DNA of 64,000 nt from Clostridia bacterium (lineage in GTDB: Bacteria; Bacillota; Clostridia; UBA1381): assembly GCA_017621875.1 (NCBI GenBank), contig JAGASE010000002.1, forward strand, positions 47,451 to 111,450, in the 5' to 3' direction. The notes beneath the pieces were generated by a model that saw only the letters and a list, made by a program, of their open reading frames with translations, searched no databases and was not told the DNA's origin. The position numbers and the translations under genes are program-made. Positions 18,285 through 27,618 of the stretch are shown here, piece by piece. The first letter of the stretch is position 1, and every line of letters starts with the position of its first letter.

Positions 18285-19828
18285 ATGCCCGATTTAATAA
18301 AATATAAAGCGAGAGAAAATGCAAAGCCTCAGGGAAAACCGAGGGTTTATTTTACGTGTCATCCGGAGGATTTTGCGAGATACTTTGAATCGGTTTCGGA
18401 CGAGATTTTAAAAAAGCAGTGTCTGTACTGAAAGCTCTGTGTCGAAACGGTATTGAAGCCCACAAGGCGGAGCTGGCAAAAAGTTATAATAACCTGGGCT
18501 TGTTGTATTCGGATACGGAAAAGTATAAAAAATCTATAGAAATGTATTTAAAAGCCATCGGAATGATGGAAGAGCTGTGCAGGGATAACCCCGAAGAATA
18601 TTGCCATTATCTGGGAATAAGCTATTCTAATCTTGGGGTTCAATACTATGTCGGGAAAAAGTACACAGAGGCAACCGAGATGTATGAAAAGGCTATTGCT
18701 ATAGGTGAAGCCTTGCGTGAGAACGGCTCGGAGAAGGAGATATCGGAGCTTGCAAGAGTCTATAATAATATAGGAACTTTGTATGATGAAACCGCAGAGC
18801 CGGAGAAGTCGGAGGAGGCGTACCTAAAATCCATATCCATTCGTGAAGAGCTTGCAGAGGAAAATCCTGAATCGCAAATCCCGGAGGTTGCAACAAGCTA
18901 TATGAATATCGGTTTGATGTATTATCATTATAAACGGTTGGCTGAAGCGGAGGAAATGAACAAAAAAGCAATGGCAATCTTCAGTGATTTATGCAAACAC
19001 AATCCGAGAGCATTTGAGCCGGAGCTTGCGAGGAGCTATAATAGCTTAGGTTTGGTATATGACGAAATGGGAGATAAAGCAAAGGCTGAGGAGCTGTACC
19101 GAAAATCAATAGAAATAAGAGAGCCACTGGTAGCTAAAAATCCTCAGGCACACAGGTAGGCAATAGCTATTACATACGGGAACTTAGCGGTGGTACTCTT
19201 TGGGCAACAGCAGAAGGAAGAAGCGGAGAAGCTTTTCTTGAAGACGATAAAGCTTCAGGAAAAGCTCTGGGCAGAAAATCCCCAAGTGCATAGTGCTGAC
19301 CTGGCAAGGAGCTACATCAATCTGGGCGTACTTTATCATGAAAGTAAAAGATACCCACAGGCGGAGGAAATGCACCGAAAGGCAATAGCCATCAAGGAAC
19401 AGCTATATGTGAATAATGAGAAAAAAATAGCACCTGAGCTGTTGAAAAACTATAATGGTCTTGGTATAATATGTGAAGCCGGAGGTCATCCTGAAAGAGC
19501 AGAAGAGGCGTATTTAAAAGTAATAGCAATATGCGAGAGCATAGCTGATAAAAATTCTGACGAATATGCCGGTTATTTGGTTGTAGCCTATAGCAATATG
19601 GGAATATTGTACTGTGATGCTGAAAAATTTACTGAAGCAGAGAAGATGTGTGAGAAGCTTGTAGAAATTAGTGAGAAATTATATCCGGGCGAGCCTGAAA
19701 AATATCATGGGTATTTAAAAGGTGCTTATAATATGCTCTGCTATGCTTACAGTAAGCTTGGGAAAATGGACGAAGCCCGGGAGGTTTATGATAAATTCCA
19801 AGCTATTCAGGCAGAGGGTGAAGAATAG
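18285..19828 (+). pseudogene. Degraded TIR-like/tetratricopeptide repeat gene
   Basis: Three pieces of one original gene. ATG 18285, behind GAGGAG, encodes 48 residues (YKARENAKPQGKPRVYFTCH, EDFARYFESVSDEI) resembling the start of TIR-like domains found ahead of TPR arrays in Clostridia, then stops at 18429-18431. The TPR array continues from ~18413 in another frame, so most of the N-terminal domain is deleted and the frame shifted. The array itself (units of ~46 residues such as LAKSYNNLGLLYSDTEKYKK) is interrupted by an in-frame TAG at 19157-19159 and resumes directly (AIAITYGNLAVVLFG) to 19828. The promoter and first ribosome site are intact. The TPR pieces could in principle be made from GTG 18419 and GTG 19190. 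Confidence 0.75.
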
Positions 19829-19886
19829 CCATGTAATAGGCAGCTGATTCGTTTAGTCATTTTAAAACATAATTGGAGGGAATTTT

Positions 19887-20648
19887 ATGGCACTTTGTGA
19901 GTTTCATTTTTTTAGTGAGTCGTTGGGACTTCAAACGACTGCTTACGTTGTAATTCCGCAGAAAAGTACGAGCGGAGAAATAGGAGTTGAAAACAATGCA
20001 GGGACGGACAGATATAAATGTCTTTATCTTTTGCATGGTTTAAGCGACGATGCGAGCATCTGGCTAAGACGTACCTCGATTGAGAGATATGCACAGAAAT
20101 ACGGAGTCTGCGTTGTTATGCCGTTTGGAGGGAAAAGCTTTTATACCGATATGAAGTACGGCGAAAAGTATTATACATACATAGCGAAAGAGCTGCCGCG
20201 GATAATACGCGAGTTTTTCAATGTGTCGGAAAAACGGGAGGATAACTTCATTGCAGGGCTGTCGATGGGCGGCTACGGGGCGTTGAAAATAGGCATGAAG
20301 GAATGTGAGCATTTTTGTGCTGCCGCAGGATTGTCAAGCGTTGCAGATTTGGCAGGGGACGCGTCAATGTTTGAAAAAACGCTTATCCCTGTTTTTGGCG
20401 ATGACCTGACTGTGCCGGACAGTGAAAATTTGCTTAAGATTGCGGAGCAAACCAATAAAAATACGAATAAGCCGAGAATTTTCATGGGAGTCGGCACAGA
20501 GGATTTTATGTATGCGGGAAACCAAAAGCTTAAGGAAAAATTTGAGGAGCTTAGCTTTGATTTTACCTACAGGGAATCTTGCGGAGCACATGGCTGGGAA
20601 TTTTGGGACGAATATATTCAGTACGTGCTGGAGTGGATGTTTGGATAG
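19887..20648 (+). CDS. Esterase of the EstA/esterase D family
   Basis: 253 residues, alpha/beta-hydrolase fold. The oxyanion region is YLLHGLSDD, the nucleophile Ser is in IAGLSMGGYGALK, and the catalytic His is in CGAHGWEFW. No signal peptide, so cytoplasmic. Similar to tributyrin/acyl esterases; the natural substrate is unknown. GGAGGG precedes the ATG; a two-way terminator follows. Confidence 0.88.
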   Translation: MALCEFHFFSESLGLQTTAYVVIPQKSTSGEIGVENNAGTDRYKCLYLLHGLSDDASIWLRRTSIERYAQKYGVCVVMPFGGKSFYTDMKYGEKYYTYIAKELPRIIREFFNVSEKREDNFIAGLSMGGYGALKIGMKECEHFCAAAGLSSVADLAGDASMFEKTLIPVFGDDLTVPDSENLLKIAEQTNKNTNKPRIFMGVGTEDFMYAGNQKLKEKFEELSFDFTYRESCGAHGWEFWDEYIQYVLEWMFG

Positions 20649-20667
20649 ACAATAATATTTTTGCACA

Positions 20668-20696
20668 AAAAATGGGAGCATTTAGCTCCCATTTTT
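20668..20696. terminator. Bidirectional terminator between esterase gene and pnp
   Basis: AAAAATGGGAGC (20668-20679) / GCTCCCATTTTT (20685-20696); A/T tracts on both sides serve the convergent genes. Confidence 0.9.
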
Positions 20697-20709
20697 AATT
20701 ATGAAATTT

Positions 20710-23067
20710 TTATTTTCCTAAAAGCTTGCTGAAGAAGCCGCCCTTTTCCTCATTCTTTGTCTGAGCAGGCTCTGCCTTTGTCTCCGGCTTTGCTTCTGCT
20801 TTTACTTCCGGCTTTGCATCTTCCTTTGGAGCGGTTTGCGGCTTTGTATCACGGTGTTCCGGATATTTGTGCTCTCCGCCGTATTTGTGCTGCGGTCTTT
20901 GTCCGCCTTCGGGACGTCTGCCGCCGCGGTTTCCGCCATGATTTCCGCCGTCTCTCGGGCGTTCTTTTCTTTCCTCATAGCCCTCCGGCTTTTCCATTGT
21001 TTCCTTGTGTGAAAGACTGATTTTGCCTGTCTTGTCGTCAATCTTCAGTACCTTAACGGTAAGAGTCTGACCGATTTCAACATAGTCCTCAACCTTATCT
21101 ACACGCTTGTAATCAAGCTCGGAAACGTGGCAAAGACCGTCTTTTCCCGGAAGAATCTCTACAAACGCACCGAAATCGGTAATTGTCTTAACTGTGCCTT
21201 CGTAAATTTCGCCAACCTCAGGCTCTTTAACGATAAGCTCAATAGCTTCTCTTGCAGCGTCGCCTGATGCCTGGTCGATTGCGAAGATATGAATTGTTCC
21301 ATCTTCTTCAATGTCAATCTTAGCACCGGTATCAGCAACGATTTTCTGAATAACCTTGCCGCCCTGACCGATAACCTCGCGGATTTTATCCACGTCAATA
21401 TGCATTGTTGAAACCTTAGGAGCGTACGGTGAAAGCTCACTTCTAACCTCAGGTATAGCCTTTAAGAGAACATCGTCAATAATCATTTCTCTGCCTGCTC
21501 TGGTTTTAGCAAAGGCTTCGGCGATAACCTCATAGGTAAGACCGTCGTTCTTTATATCAACCTGGATTGAGGTGATACCCTTTTTGGTACCTGCAACCTT
21601 AAAGTCCATTTCGCCGTAGAAGTCCTCAAGTCCCTGAATGTCAACCATTGTTGTAAAGCCGTTGTCTGTTGTGATAAGACCGCAGGAAATACCTGCAACA
21701 GGAGCCTTAATCGGAACGCCTGCTGCCATAAGAGCGAGCGTTGAACCGCATACAGAGCCCTGTGAGGTAGAGCCGTTTGAGGACAGAACCTCGGAAACTG
21801 TTCTGATAGCATACGGAAATTCTTCTTCTGACGGAAGAACAGGAACGAGTGACTTTTCAGCCAAAGCGCCGTGACCGATTTCGCGGCGTCCCGGACCTCT
21901 TGAAGGCTTTGTTTCGCCAACCGAGTATGACGGGAAGTTGTAGTGATGCATATATCGCTTGTGTTCCTCTGTATCGATACCGTCAAGACGCTGCATTTCA
22001 GCAAGCGGTGCAAGTGTTGCAACGGTCATAACCTGAGTCTGACCTCTTGTGAAAAGACCTGAGCCGTGAGTTCTCGGAAGAAGGTCAACCTCTGCAGAAA
22101 GCGGTCTTATTTCGTCAAGACCTCTGCCGTCAACACGCTTTCCTTCTACCAGCCATGCACGAACGATTTCCTTCTGCATTTTGTATAAAAGCTCGCCGAG
22201 GGTTTCCGAAAGGTCAGGGAAACGCTCTGACAGCTTTTCGATAATTTCGTCTTCAACAACGCCCATTCTTTCATCGCGTACATTCTTGTCATCTGTATCG
22301 AGAGCGTGCTTAATGTTTTCGTATTCAAGCTCTTTAACTGCGTCCCACAGCTCCTTGTCAAGAGTGTGCGGCTCATATTCAAATTTCGGCTTGCCGATTT
22401 CAGCCTTTATTGTGTTGATGAACTCACAGATTTTGATGATTTCCTGATGTGCGAACTTGATGCCGTCCAGCATAACCTGCTCTTCAATTTCATTTGCACC
22501 GGCTTCAATCATAACGATTTTTTCCTTTGTGCCGGCAAGAGTTACGTGCATTTCTGACTTTTCTCTTTCTTCAACAGTCGGGTTTATAACGTACTCGCCG
22601 TCAACAAGACCGAGCCAAACTGCACCGATAGGTCCATTCCAAGGGATATCCGAAATGGAAAGAGCAACCGATGTGCCTATCATAGCGGCAACTTCAGGAG
22701 GGTTGTCCTGCTCAACAGAGAGAACAGTTGCAACAACTGTGCAGTCGTTTCTCAGGTCGCCCGGGAAAAGCGGACGAATCGGTCTGTCAATGCAACGTGA
22801 GGTAAGGATTGCCTTTTCGGAAGGCTTAGCTTCACGCTTGATGTATCCGCCCGGAATTTTGCCGACGGAGTAGAGTTTTTCTTCGTAATCAACTGAAAGA
22901 GGGAAGAAGTCGATGCCCTCTCTTGGTGTTCTTGACGCGGTTACGTTTACCATAACCACAGTATCGCCGTAGCGAACAACACAGTGACCGTTTGCCAGGC
23001 AGCACATTTTGCCTGTTTCAATAACGAGCGGGCGGCCTGCCAGCTCGGTTTCAAAGGTTTTAAACAT
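20710..23067 (-). CDS. pnp: Polyribonucleotide nucleotidyltransferase (PNPase)
   Basis: 785 residues. Phosphorolytic 3'-5' RNA decay enzyme. Two RNase PH domains ([20 protein letters not shown] at the N-terminus; [20 protein letters not shown] in the second), KH domain ([15 protein letters not shown]), S1 domain ([17 protein letters not shown]). About 85 residues follow the S1 domain, longer than usual: an Arg/Gly-rich part ([18 protein letters not shown]) then a Lys/Pro/Ala/Glu-rich part and [11 protein letters not shown]. It lies downstream of rpsO as in most bacteria. AAAGGAGAAAG precedes the start. Confidence 0.97.
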   Translation of the reverse strand: MFKTFETELAGRPLVIETGKMCCLANGHCVVRYGDTVVMVNVTASRTPREGIDFFPLSVDYEEKLYSVGKIPGGYIKREAKPSEKAILTSRCIDRPIRPLFPGDLRNDCTVVATVLSVEQDNPPEVAAMIGTSVALSISDIPWNGPIGAVWLGLVDGEYVINPTVEEREKSEMHVTLAGTKEKIVMIEAGANEIEEQVMLDGIKFAHQEIIKICEFINTIKAEIGKPKFEYEPHTLDKELWDAVKELEYENIKHALDTDDKNVRDERMGVVEDEIIEKLSERFPDLSETLGELLYKMQKEIVRAWLVEGKRVDGRGLDEIRPLSAEVDLLPRTHGSGLFTRGQTQVMTVATLAPLAEMQRLDGIDTEEHKRYMHHYNFPSYSVGETKPSRGPGRREIGHGALAEKSLVPVLPSEEEFPYAIRTVSEVLSSNGSTSQGSVCGSTLALMAAGVPIKAPVAGISCGLITTDNGFTTMVDIQGLEDFYGEMDFKVAGTKKGITSIQVDIKNDGLTYEVIAEAFAKTRAGREMIIDDVLLKAIPEVRSELSPYAPKVSTMHIDVDKIREVIGQGGKVIQKIVADTGAKIDIEEDGTIHIFAIDQASGDAAREAIELIVKEPEVGEIYEGTVKTITDFGAFVEILPGKDGLCHVSELDYKRVDKVEDYVEIGQTLTVKVLKIDDKTGKISLSHKETMEKPEGYEERKERPRDGGNHGGNRGGRRPEGGQRPQHKYGGEHKYPEHRDTKPQTAPKEDAKPEVKAEAKPETKAEPAQTKNEEKGGFFSKLLGK

Positions 23068-23188
23068 AATCTTTCTCCTTTTAAAATTTTTTCTTTTCGG
23101 AGATACATATTAGCAGATAAATACAGCCGATAAAATGCACTTACAGGCTCTATTTATGTGCTAAATATCATATCTCCTATATGCAAAT

Positions 23189-23214
23189 ATGGGCAAACAT
23201 AAATGCTTGCCCAT
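23189..23214 (-). terminator. Hairpin between rpsO and pnp
   Basis: ATGGGCAAGCA/TGTTTGCCCAT stem on the minus strand followed by ATTT. It could be a weak terminator or an RNA-processing site. Confidence 0.6.
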
Positions 23215-23226
23215 AAACATATTAAA

Positions 23227-23493
23227 TTATTTTCTAAGACCTAATTTAGCTACTAAAGCACGATATCTTTCGATATCCTGGCTCTTCAGGTAATTCATCA
23301 GATTTCTTCTCTTACCAACCATCATCAAAAGACCTCTCTTTGAGTGATTATCTTTCTTGTGGTAGTTAAGATGCTCGTTATTCAAGTGGTTAATTCTTTC
23401 TGTCAAAAGAGCAATCTGAACCTCAGGAGAACCTGTATCTCCTTCGTGAGTAGCGTAAGTTGCGATAATTTCCTGCTTACGTTCCTTAGTCAT
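23227..23493 (-). CDS. rpsO: 30S ribosomal protein S15
   Basis: 88 residues from ATG 23493, the standard length, with GGAGGTGA just upstream; the GTG three codons earlier overlaps that site and is not the start. Conserved [20 protein letters not shown] and [20 protein letters not shown]. Confidence 0.98.
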   Translation of the reverse strand: MTKERKQEIIATYATHEGDTGSPEVQIALLTERINHLNNEHLNYHKKDNHSKRGLLMMVGKRRNLMNYLKSQDIERYRALVAKLGLRK

Positions 23494-23609
23494 AGCTTTC
23501 ACCTCCTATAATCAATGATCCCCGATTGCCGAGAAACCGTTGGTGATTCGGTTATCCAAGCAAAGGTTTAACCTTAAGTTTCATAAAATTTGTAATAACA
23601 AAAACGTTA

Positions 23610-23810
23610 TTATTTGCGACCGAATCTCTTGTTGAACTTCTCAACACGTCCGCCTGTATCGATAAGCTTCTGTTTACCGGTATAGAAAGGATGGCACTTT
23701 GAGCAAATTTCAACCATGATATCTTCCTTAGTTGAGCCGATTGCAATTACTTCACCGCAAGCACATTTGATAGTTGTCTGCTTGTATTCAGGATGTATTC
23801 CTTCTCTCAT
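23610..23810 (-). CDS. rpmE: 50S ribosomal protein L31, zinc-binding form
   Basis: 66 residues. Cys16/Cys18 and Cys36/Cys39 make it the zinc-containing type. [20 protein letters not shown] is the family signature. Start ATG 23810. Confidence 0.97.
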   Translation of the reverse strand: MREGIHPEYKQTTIKCACGEVIAIGSTKEDIMVEICSKCHPFYTGKQKLIDTGGRVEKFNKRFGRK

Positions 23811-23860
23811 TCCTGTTTCCTCCTTCCTTAAAAATTGGCATTACAAAAACACCGTCTAAA

Positions 23861-23889
23861 ATTATAACACATATTTATCCGTTTTGCAA
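23861..23889 (-). promoter_or_regulatory. Promoter of rpmE
   Basis: Minus-strand TTGCAA (plus 23884-23889), 17-nt spacer, TATAAT (plus 23861-23866). Confidence 0.75.
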
Positions 23890-23925
23890 GTGTTTTTTTA
23901 GTATTTGTTAAAATATTATTGCATT

Positions 23926-25296
23926 TTATTTGCATAGCTGTACTCCGCATGAGGGACAGAACTTGGAAGTAGTGGATACTTGTGCGTTACACATCGGACA
24001 AAAACGCATATTATCTTCGTTATTTGTGGTAGTGTAAGCAGGTGGAAGGGGTTGCTTGCGATTAAGAATATCAGCATAACTTCCGCTGTCTATCCAATTT
24101 TGCAGTTCTTTGGCTCGCATAACGGTCCAAGGATGTGTTTCATATGCCGCACTAAGTATTTTAACTATTTTATTATATATACCAGTGTCAAAGTTCTCAA
24201 ACTCATCTGATTGAGCCAGAAAATCGTCAACATTAAGCTCTTGATAAAACTTTATAGGAAATCCGGCTAGTTTATACATAAGGGAAAATGCTGCGGTAGG
24301 ATTTTGACAGGCTAAAAGGCCTGCTCTGTCAGCGGTATATTCAGACATTCTATACCAATTATAAAGAGCAAGCTCTAAGCCTTTAAATATTTTATCGCCT
24401 ATACCCAATGTAAAATCTCCTATTATTCCACCTATAGCCGGTAAATATGTACCTAATGTGTGATATAAAACATGTTGACTTTTAATATGTCCTATTTCAT
24501 GTCCGATTAAAAACAATAACTCATCGTATGTAAGCAGGCTGAGGGCTGCATTTGTAATAGATAAAATCGGGTTTTTCATTCCGATGGTAAGTGCATTGAT
24601 AAAACCCTGTTCTAAATAAATTGGAGGAATAGTATTTACGTCCAATATTTCACATACCTTTTTAACTGCATTATATAAATAAGGTATATTTTTTTCTGTA
24701 ACTTTTACATATGAGCCCGTATATTGTATATTGATTAAACGCTCCACATTATAATCCGAAAAAATTTTTATTACTTTTTCCAATGCAGGGTTAAGACGTA
24801 GTTTTTCTAAAGCAACTTTGTCAGTATTATGCTCATATTCAGGTGAAGAAAGATTATTTAGTATGATTTTGTCTTTTTTCAAAGGAATTAATGTAATTCC
24901 TGTTATCATATCGGATATATAATCATCTGTTTCCGTAAAAATGTCTTCATACTGCATCTTTAAATTGTTAAAGTCTTGCAAAATATAGCGAATTCGGTCC
25001 TCGGTCATTATCGAGTTACAGGTCTCGACGATGCTTGAAGGAAGTGATAAAAGTGCAATGGATTTTGACAGTATATTTTCCTTGTTGGAGGGTTTTGTAA
25101 GAGAGGTATATAAAAAAATATATGCAAAAAGAGTAATCCGTTGATTTTCGGTAAGACTGTTGTTATCCGGCGTAAGTCTATCATCATTAATATCGTTAAG
25201 GGTAATATTCATACCATTTTTTTCTTTAACAATGTTGAAAACATTTTCTCCTAAAACAGCATAAATGACATACATGGTAAAGGTAATAGAGTTCAT
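23926..25296 (-). CDS. M48-family zinc metallopeptidase with C-terminal zinc ribbon
   Basis: 456 residues. The peptidase centre has HEIGH (266-270) and the third ligand Glu319 in SEYTADRAG, the M48 layout, and the motif is flanked by moderately hydrophobic helices. The first ~160 residues are unrecognised. A double-Cys zinc ribbon closes the protein (FCPMCNAQVS, KFCPSCGVQL, 430-453), an unusual end for M48 peptidases. It is the last gene of a three-gene minus-strand cassette whose first protein ends in a similar ribbon, so the two may bind a common partner (inference). Confidence 0.85.
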   Translation of the reverse strand: MNSITFTMYVIYAVLGENVFNIVKEKNGMNITLNDINDDRLTPDNNSLTENQRITLFAYIFLYTSLTKPSNKENILSKSIALLSLPSSIVETCNSIMTEDRIRYILQDFNNLKMQYEDIFTETDDYISDMITGITLIPLKKDKIILNNLSSPEYEHNTDKVALEKLRLNPALEKVIKIFSDYNVERLINIQYTGSYVKVTEKNIPYLYNAVKKVCEILDVNTIPPIYLEQGFINALTIGMKNPILSITNAALSLLTYDELLFLIGHEIGHIKSQHVLYHTLGTYLPAIGGIIGDFTLGIGDKIFKGLELALYNWYRMSEYTADRAGLLACQNPTAAFSLMYKLAGFPIKFYQELNVDDFLAQSDEFENFDTGIYNKIVKILSAAYETHPWTVMRAKELQNWIDSGSYADILNRKQPLPPAYTTTNNEDNMRFCPMCNAQVSTTSKFCPSCGVQLCK

Positions 25297-25313
25297 AATT
25301 TCCTCCGGTAGTA

Positions 25314-25556
25314 TTAAAAAATAGTATATCCTCCACCACAGTGATTGAATACGGTATATGTATCAGTGTGGCATCCGTTGACGTTGTGTTCGGTCACGGC
25401 TACGTTTGTCATTGAACCGCATGTGGTTGGGGTAATTGTTGTGAAACCAAGACCGTCGGCAGAGGACGAAATATCAAAAAGCTCTTTTTTATGTTGTTCT
25501 TCCTTCTTTTCTGCAATAATATTATCAATTTTGCTCATATGTTCAAGAAATTTCAT
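25314..25556 (-). CDS. Hypothetical protein, 80 aa
   Basis: Charged N-terminal helix (MSKIDNIIAEKKEEQHKKEL) followed by a Thr/Gly/Cys-rich segment (TTITPTTCGSMTNVAV, HCGGGYTIF). No family recognised. It lies between the zinc-ribbon gene and the M48 peptidase gene with short gaps (14 and 17 nt), so it is probably co-expressed and could be a peptidase substrate or partner. Confidence 0.65.
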   Translation of the reverse strand: MKFLEHMSKIDNIIAEKKEEQHKKELFDISSSADGLGFTTITPTTCGSMTNVAVTEHNVNGCHTDTYTVFNHCGGGYTIF

Positions 25557-25570
25557 AATAACACCTCATT

Positions 25571-26068
25571 TTAATCTATTTTTTGACCGCATTCTTCACA
25601 AAAGATACTTCCTGGCACAATCTTTGTGCCGCAATTAGGGCAAAATTTTTTTGATGTCTGTTCGGAATATACCAAGTTATATGATGATTTGTTGATATAA
25701 GAAGCTATAAATCTACTAATCTCTTTGGGAAGCTGCATTTGCTGATATGCTCCGATGGCACCCGGTATCAGGGCAGGCCAAAAAAGCCAATATCCTATTG
25801 CATTTGCCGCTATTTTATCAAGCCACTTGCCTTGACCGATTTCTATTGTAAGATGAGTATTATTTATGTTCAGTTTAACTGTTGTTGCTTTATCCATGCC
25901 CATAATTTTTTTTAAACTTGATTTTTCTCTTGCCTGTACTATCCATTCTGTGTCACTAACCATAATGTGTTGGGCGGTGAGTTGTTTTGTGTTCTCAAGA
26001 AAATCCAATAATGCAAGGGAAAGTGCGGTACAATCAAATCCGGGCGAAACGGTGTAATTGTTTGTCAT
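25571..26068 (-). CDS. Zinc-ribbon protein, 165 aa, unknown function
   Basis: A ~115-residue N-terminal domain (TAQHIMVSDTEWIVQAREK, LNINNTHLTIEIGQGKW), a hydrophobic glycine-rich segment (AIGYWLFWPALIPGAIGAY) and a terminal ribbon (KFCPNCGTKIV, IFCEECGQKID). AGGAGGAAC precedes ATG 26068. First gene of the cassette, divergent from the RHH gene at 26213. Confidence 0.75.
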   Translation of the reverse strand: MTNNYTVSPGFDCTALSLALLDFLENTKQLTAQHIMVSDTEWIVQAREKSSLKKIMGMDKATTVKLNINNTHLTIEIGQGKWLDKIAANAIGYWLFWPALIPGAIGAYQQMQLPKEISRFIASYINKSSYNLVYSEQTSKKFCPNCGTKIVPGSIFCEECGQKID

Positions 26069-26212
26069 AATATTGTTCCTCCTATGTATAATATAAACAT
26101 ATTATATCAGCAATAAAATAAAAAGTCAATATAAATATATTATAAAATGAATATATTTATAATATATAATTATATATTTGCACGAAATATAATATATGTA
26201 TGAGGTGATATT
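26069..26212. promoter_or_regulatory. AT-rich divergent control region with palindromes
   Basis: Almost entirely A/T. It contains the inverted repeat TATAATAT-AAAC-ATATTATA (26087-26106) and several AATATATT/AATATAT blocks (26131-26180). It lies between the minus-strand cassette and the RHH gene, so it is a likely operator region. Confidence 0.5.
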
Positions 26213-26395
26213 ATGTCAAAGAATGTAATAAAAATAAATAGAAAGGGCGATGACGGATATAAAATAATATCTGTTAGGATAAAAGAAAATGTTTTAGAAA
26301 AAATAGATGAGCTATCGCAGGAAAGCAACCGTTCAAGAAATGAGTTGATAAATATTTTACTTGAAAATTGTGTTGATGATGTGGAGATAAATTAA
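26213..26395 (+). CDS. Ribbon-helix-helix (Arc/CopG type) regulator, 60 aa
   Basis: The RHH pattern is clear: strand KIISVRI, helix KENVLEKIDELSQESN, and RSRNELINILLENCV. GAGGTGAT precedes the ATG. Divergent from the zinc-ribbon/M48 cassette; likely autoregulator and cassette repressor (inference). Confidence 0.85.
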   Translation: MSKNVIKINRKGDDGYKIISVRIKENVLEKIDELSQESNRSRNELINILLENCVDDVEIN

Positions 26396-26434
26396 AAAAG
26401 CAACGAAGCTTAATGACATACATCTCGACTGTAT

Positions 26435-26462
26435 TTGACAAATATTCCAATAATGATATAAT
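26435..26462 (+). promoter_or_regulatory. Strong promoter with no known gene behind it
   Basis: TTGACA (26435-26440), 16-nt spacer, TATAAT (26457-26462). Confidence 0.75.
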
Positions 26463-26468
26463 AATACA

Positions 26469-26614
26469 AATAGATGGTATTTTGAAGTAGAGAATGTGCT
26501 GCTACACACCGAAAGGTCAAAAGAAATGCGGGAAGAGGCACACCCGCCGAAATACGAAATGAAAGGGCTGCTGCAAATAGGCATATTAAAAATGCTCATT
26601 TGCGACAGCCCTTT
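26469..26614 (+). ncRNA. Candidate ~145-nt RNA, possibly with a 22-codon ORF
   Basis: Bounded by the promoter at 26435 and a long hairpin, AAAGGGCTG (26562-26570) / CAGCCCTTT (26606-26614), with further pairing of TGCAAAT/ATTTGCG and GCAT/ATGC inside. An ORF of 22 codons (26494-26562, MCCYTPKGQKKCGKRHTRRN then TK) is present; its ribosome site is weak. The hairpin also terminates on the minus strand behind recR. Function unknown. Confidence 0.5.
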
Positions 26615-26618
26615 AAAG

Positions 26619-27218
26619 TCAATTCATTTCTGTTCTGCCCTCCAAAGCCTTTGAGAGCGTCATTTCATCGGCATATTCAAGGTCGGAGCCGATTGGTATG
26701 CCATGTGCTATACGGGTAACCTTAATGCCCATCGGTTTTAAAAGCTTTTGGATATAAACCGCCGTAGCTGTGCCGTTTACGGTAGGATTGGTCGCCATAA
26801 TCACCTCGGAGACCTCGCCGGAAGAAAGCCGCAGAAGCAGTTCTTTTATTTTGATGTCCTCGGGTGAAATATCATCTATAGGCGAAATTGCACCGTGCAG
26901 AACGTGATACAATCCGTTATACTGACCTGTTTTTTCTATGGCGGATACGTCCTTTGGCTGCTCAACAACGCAGATTACCGAGCTGTCACGCTTTGAAGAC
27001 GCACAGATGGGACAGGGCGAGGTATCGGTGAGATTCTGACATACCTCGCAGAAGGCTATTGATTTTTTCGCAAGGGTAATAACGCTTGCAAGCTGTTCCG
27101 TTTCGCCCTCCGACATCATATCAAGTATGTAGAAGGCTATCCTTTCCGCACTTTTTCTGCCGATGCCGGGAAATTGTGCGAACTGCTCAATAAGAGCCTC
27201 AATCGTCGGTGAATACAT
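26619..27218 (-). CDS. recR: Recombination protein RecR
   Basis: 199 residues. Helix-hairpin-helix [16 protein letters not shown], zinc finger [16 protein letters not shown], Toprim ([29 protein letters not shown]). Works with RecF/RecO loading RecA at gaps. dnaX-ybaB-recR is the standard order. Confidence 0.97.
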   Translation of the reverse strand: MYSPTIEALIEQFAQFPGIGRKSAERIAFYILDMMSEGETEQLASVITLAKKSIAFCEVCQNLTDTSPCPICASSKRDSSVICVVEQPKDVSAIEKTGQYNGLYHVLHGAISPIDDISPEDIKIKELLLRLSSGEVSEVIMATNPTVNGTATAVYIQKLLKPMGIKVTRIAHGIPIGSDLEYADEMTLSKALEGRTEMN

Positions 27219-27232
27219 AGCCTGCCCTCGGA

Positions 27233-27586
27233 TTAAAACAGCCCAGGAATATTGATGCCGCCTGTGATTTCGCTCATACCCTCAGCCATCATGTCGTCCG
27301 CCTTTTTAATAGCGTCATTAACAGCAACCATGATAAGGTCTTCAAGAGTTTCAACGTCTTCGGGGTCAACAGCCTCCGGCTTGATTTTGATTGATTCAAT
27401 TTCCTTTTTACCGTTTGCAATAACCGTCACAGCTCCGCCGCCTGCAGTTGCTTCAACAGTCTTCTTCTCAACCTCTGCTTGGACAGCCTCCATTCGCTCC
27501 TGCATAAGCTGTGCCTGCTTAACTACATTTGAAACCTTTTTGTTCTGATTCATTCCGCTTCCGCCGAAGCCCTTGTATTTTCCCAT
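27233..27586 (-). CDS. YbaB/EbfC nucleoid-associated protein
   Basis: 117 residues, starting [15 protein letters not shown], then [20 protein letters not shown] and [18 protein letters not shown]. Small DNA-binding dimer. AGGAGA precedes the start. Confidence 0.95.
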   Translation of the reverse strand: MGKYKGFGGSGMNQNKKVSNVVKQAQLMQERMEAVQAEVEKKTVEATAGGGAVTVIANGKKEIESIKIKPEAVDPEDVETLEDLIMVAVNDAIKKADDMMAEGMSEITGGINIPGLF

Positions 27587-27618
27587 TTTTATATTCTCCT
27601 TTATTTATAATTTGTTAT

